Source: Promethearchaeota archaeon (GTDB lineage: Archaea; Asgardarchaeota; Lokiarchaeia; Sigyniarchaeales; SOKP01). From it: a stretch of 7,164 nucleotides of DNA. The notes under the pieces were generated by a model. The model was not told the DNA's origin and ran no database searches. It was given only the letters and a program-made list of their open reading frames with translations. The stretch covers positions 1-7,164 of the forward strand of contig JAUWNA010000096.1 in assembly GCA_030612905.1 (NCBI GenBank). Direction: 5' to 3'. Of the stretch, positions 5,908 through 7,164 are shown one piece after another. The position numbers and the translations under genes were made by a program. Position 1 is the first letter of the stretch; every line of letters starts with the position of its first letter.

Positions 5908-5929
5908 ACACTTTAATCTTGACGATTCT

Positions 5930-5937
5930 ATTTAAAA
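5930..5937 (-). promoter_or_regulatory. Candidate TATA box of the GIY-YIG gene
   Basis: The minus strand reads TTTAAATA here, centred about 26 nt upstream of the ATG at 5907. That is the distance expected between an archaeal TATA box and the transcription start, which implies a leaderless mRNA. It agrees with the absence of a Shine-Dalgarno before the start. Confidence 0.45.
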
Positions 5938-5955
5938 GAAAAATATTTTTAGATA

Positions 5956-5982
5956 TCACTTACAATAAGTGAAAAAAAAAAA
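5956..5982 (-). terminator. Oligo-T tract plus hairpin after the surface protein gene
   Basis: On the minus strand eleven consecutive T (5982-5972) follow the TAA stop codon (5985-5983) without a gap. The last T belongs to a perfect 7-bp stem (TCACTTA 5956-5962, TAAGTGA 5966-5972, 3-nt loop). An uninterrupted T11 is a strong archaeal terminator signal. The hairpin lies after the T-tract, the opposite order to a bacterial intrinsic terminator. Confidence 0.7.
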
Positions 5983-7164
5983 TTAGTCCCAATTTTCGAA
6001 CGAACCTTTCTCTACGTCTTCAATAATTTCACGAGCACTTCTTTTTTGTTCTGGTTCTATATCTCTTTTGCTCCGCCTTTTTTTTATTCTGTTTCCTACA
6101 TTCATGGTTGCACTAACGACTGTAACGCTTCCAGCTAATCCTATGATGGCTAAGATGGGACCGCTCATTTCGGGTGGAGGGGGTAATGGAGGTGAAACGA
6201 TCTGTTGAATTGTAAATAAACAGCAACCCTCGGGATAAAACTCGTCAAATAATGAAGCGTTGTAAGTGTAAGTCCCTGAACCGTTAATTTCGTGGTATGA
6301 AGTAAATTTAGAGTAGTCTGCGAAATCAATTTTGCTAAAATTTATGGTTTCAATGTAAACATTATTTCGAAATACATCTGCGAGTACTCGGGAGCTATCG
6401 ACGGGTTGATATCCAGAATGTAGCGCTCTAGAAATGTTGACGTCAAACCTGATTTTGTTACCATCTTTTTTATACGAATCGTTTATAACATGATTAATAT
6501 TCGTGTAAAAGAACACAGGAGCTTCACCAATCATCTTAGTATTTTTATAGACTTTAAGAGAGCCGTTTACGTAAGGAAAATTCTCAGGTTCTTCGGGTAC
6601 CATTAGATTAATTTGAAAAGTTGTATTGAACTGTCTATCGAGCTCCATAATGCCTAAAGTAGGACTTTCAAATCTCACCGTTGTATCGGAGCCATATTCG
6701 GGATAGATCATGTTGAAAAACGAAGCAGTTATGGTATTTATATCCCCTAATAGAATGGAATCCTCGTAGTCGTAATTAATTTCGAACTCACTGTTCATAG
6801 CCAAGTCGCACACCCATAGAAAGGCTTCTTGGTCGATTTCTTGAAAATCAGAACTGATAAAAAATTCGTGTAAATCGTCGGAAAATACTGCTTGTACTAA
6901 ATTTTGCGTAGATATTAAGTCGAAGTCTATGTTTAGGTCTAAAATCTCTGATATCTTGTAGCAGTAGTAGATTTTTAGTATGTTTCCGTAATCCATATTA
7001 TCTAATACGAATTGCGTGATTTTATGGGTATTTAAATTAAAAAGGTTAAGCGCTTTTAAAATATAAATCATGTAATAAGTGTATTTCAGCGTAACTTGCG
7101 CATCAGTTGTGAATTGAGGTTTGAAGTACAAAGTAGAATCTGTTTCAATTATGTTTCTCTCGAT
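5983..7164 (-). CDS. Membrane-anchored surface protein, C-terminal part, runs off right edge
   Basis: Open from the right edge: 11 further codons precede the TTG at 7131, so that codon is internal, not a start, and any signal peptide lies outside. Numbering from 7131: residues 1-~145 are helical, with the pattern TYYMIYILKALNLFNLN (18-34) and later similar segments. This recalls alpha-toroid repeats of prenyltransferase/squalene-cyclase-like proteins, a tentative match. Residues ~155-310 look beta-rich and may form an Ig-like domain. They carry seven N-x-S/T sequons (Asn169, 189, 217, 232, 264, 283, 291). A proline linker (SPPLPPPP) leads to a membrane helix (about 325-346), then a basic stop-transfer cluster (RIKKRRSKR, 348-356) and a charged tail ending FENWD. 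The topology is type I: outside N-terminal part, inside tail. Function unknown, possibly adhesion or ligand binding. It is followed by a strong T-tract. Confidence 0.75.
   Translation of the reverse strand: MERNIIETDSTLYFKPQFTTDAQVTLKYTYYMIYILKALNLFNLNTHKITQFVLDNMDYGNILKIYYCYKISEILDLNIDFDLISTQNLVQAVFSDDLHEFFISSDFQEIDQEAFLWVCDLAMNSEFEINYDYEDSILLGDINTITASFFNMIYPEYGSDTTVRFESPTLGIMELDRQFNTTFQINLMVPEEPENFPYVNGSLKVYKNTKMIGEAPVFFYTNINHVINDSYKKDGNKIRFDVNISRALHSGYQPVDSSRVLADVFRNNVYIETINFSKIDFADYSKFTSYHEINGSGTYTYNASLFDEFYPEGCCLFTIQQIVSPPLPPPPEMSGPILAIIGLAGSVTVVSATMNVGNRIKKRRSKRDIEPEQKRSAREIIEDVEKGSFENWD

Noticed and set aside
3747..5923. 7-bp inverted repeat GTCAAGA (3747-3753) / TCTTGAC (5917-5923) flanking the GIY-YIG gene
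   Set aside because: It could mark element ends, but 7 bp is short for two AT-rich flanks of this size, one arm overlaps the stop codon, and no target-site duplication is visible.
7129..7131. TTG at 7131 as start of the surface protein
   Set aside because: The reading frame continues open to the window edge, no ribosome-binding site precedes it, and a surface protein would need a signal peptide not found here.

Overview
The window looks like AT-rich archaeal chromosome, most likely from an Asgard archaeon (Lokiarchaeia or a relative). Archaeal identity rests on the uS19, uL22 and uS3 sequences, which are of the archaeal/eukaryotic type, and on TATA-like promoter elements and T-tract terminators. 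The Asgard placement is an inference: it rests on the eukaryote-like ribosomal motifs, a large zinc-finger/GIY-YIG protein, and a glycosylatable surface protein with a C-terminal anchor. No rRNA, tRNA, CRISPR array or insertion sequence was found.

Layout. Positions 1-1243 (minus strand) hold part of the S10-type ribosomal operon, transcribed rps19 -> rpl22 -> rps3, with rps3 running off the left edge. rpl2, which usually precedes rps19 in archaea, is not there. Instead a 233-nt spacer with several potential hairpins and a candidate rps19 promoter separates rps19 from a two-gene unit (1477-3143, minus), ribokinase -> cupin protein. This unit is divergent from a small plus-strand membrane protein gene (3339-3687), which appears to carry a +1 frameshift just before an acidic tail. 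The divergent spacer contains a perfect 11-bp inverted repeat. The plus-strand gene ends in a long T-rich terminator. It faces a large minus-strand gene (3748-5907) encoding a 719-residue protein with two CxxC-type zinc sites, a GIY-YIG nuclease domain and a C-terminal region of helix-turn-helix-like segments. Upstream of that, a minus-strand gene (5983-7164, 5' end outside the window) encodes the C-terminal part of a membrane-anchored surface protein with seven N-glycosylation sequons and a short charged cytoplasmic tail.

How the genes relate. The three ribosomal genes are one expression unit for small- and large-subunit assembly. The ribokinase and the cupin protein, 20 nt apart, probably act together in sugar or sugar-phosphate metabolism. 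The other three genes each appear to have their own promoter or terminator and show no clear functional link to each other. The most notable items are the GIY-YIG/zinc-finger/HTH protein, the out-of-frame acidic tail, the break in the ribosomal operon, the minisatellite-encoded tail on uS19 and the divergent palindrome. I did not find convincing evidence of a complete undescribed multi-gene system.
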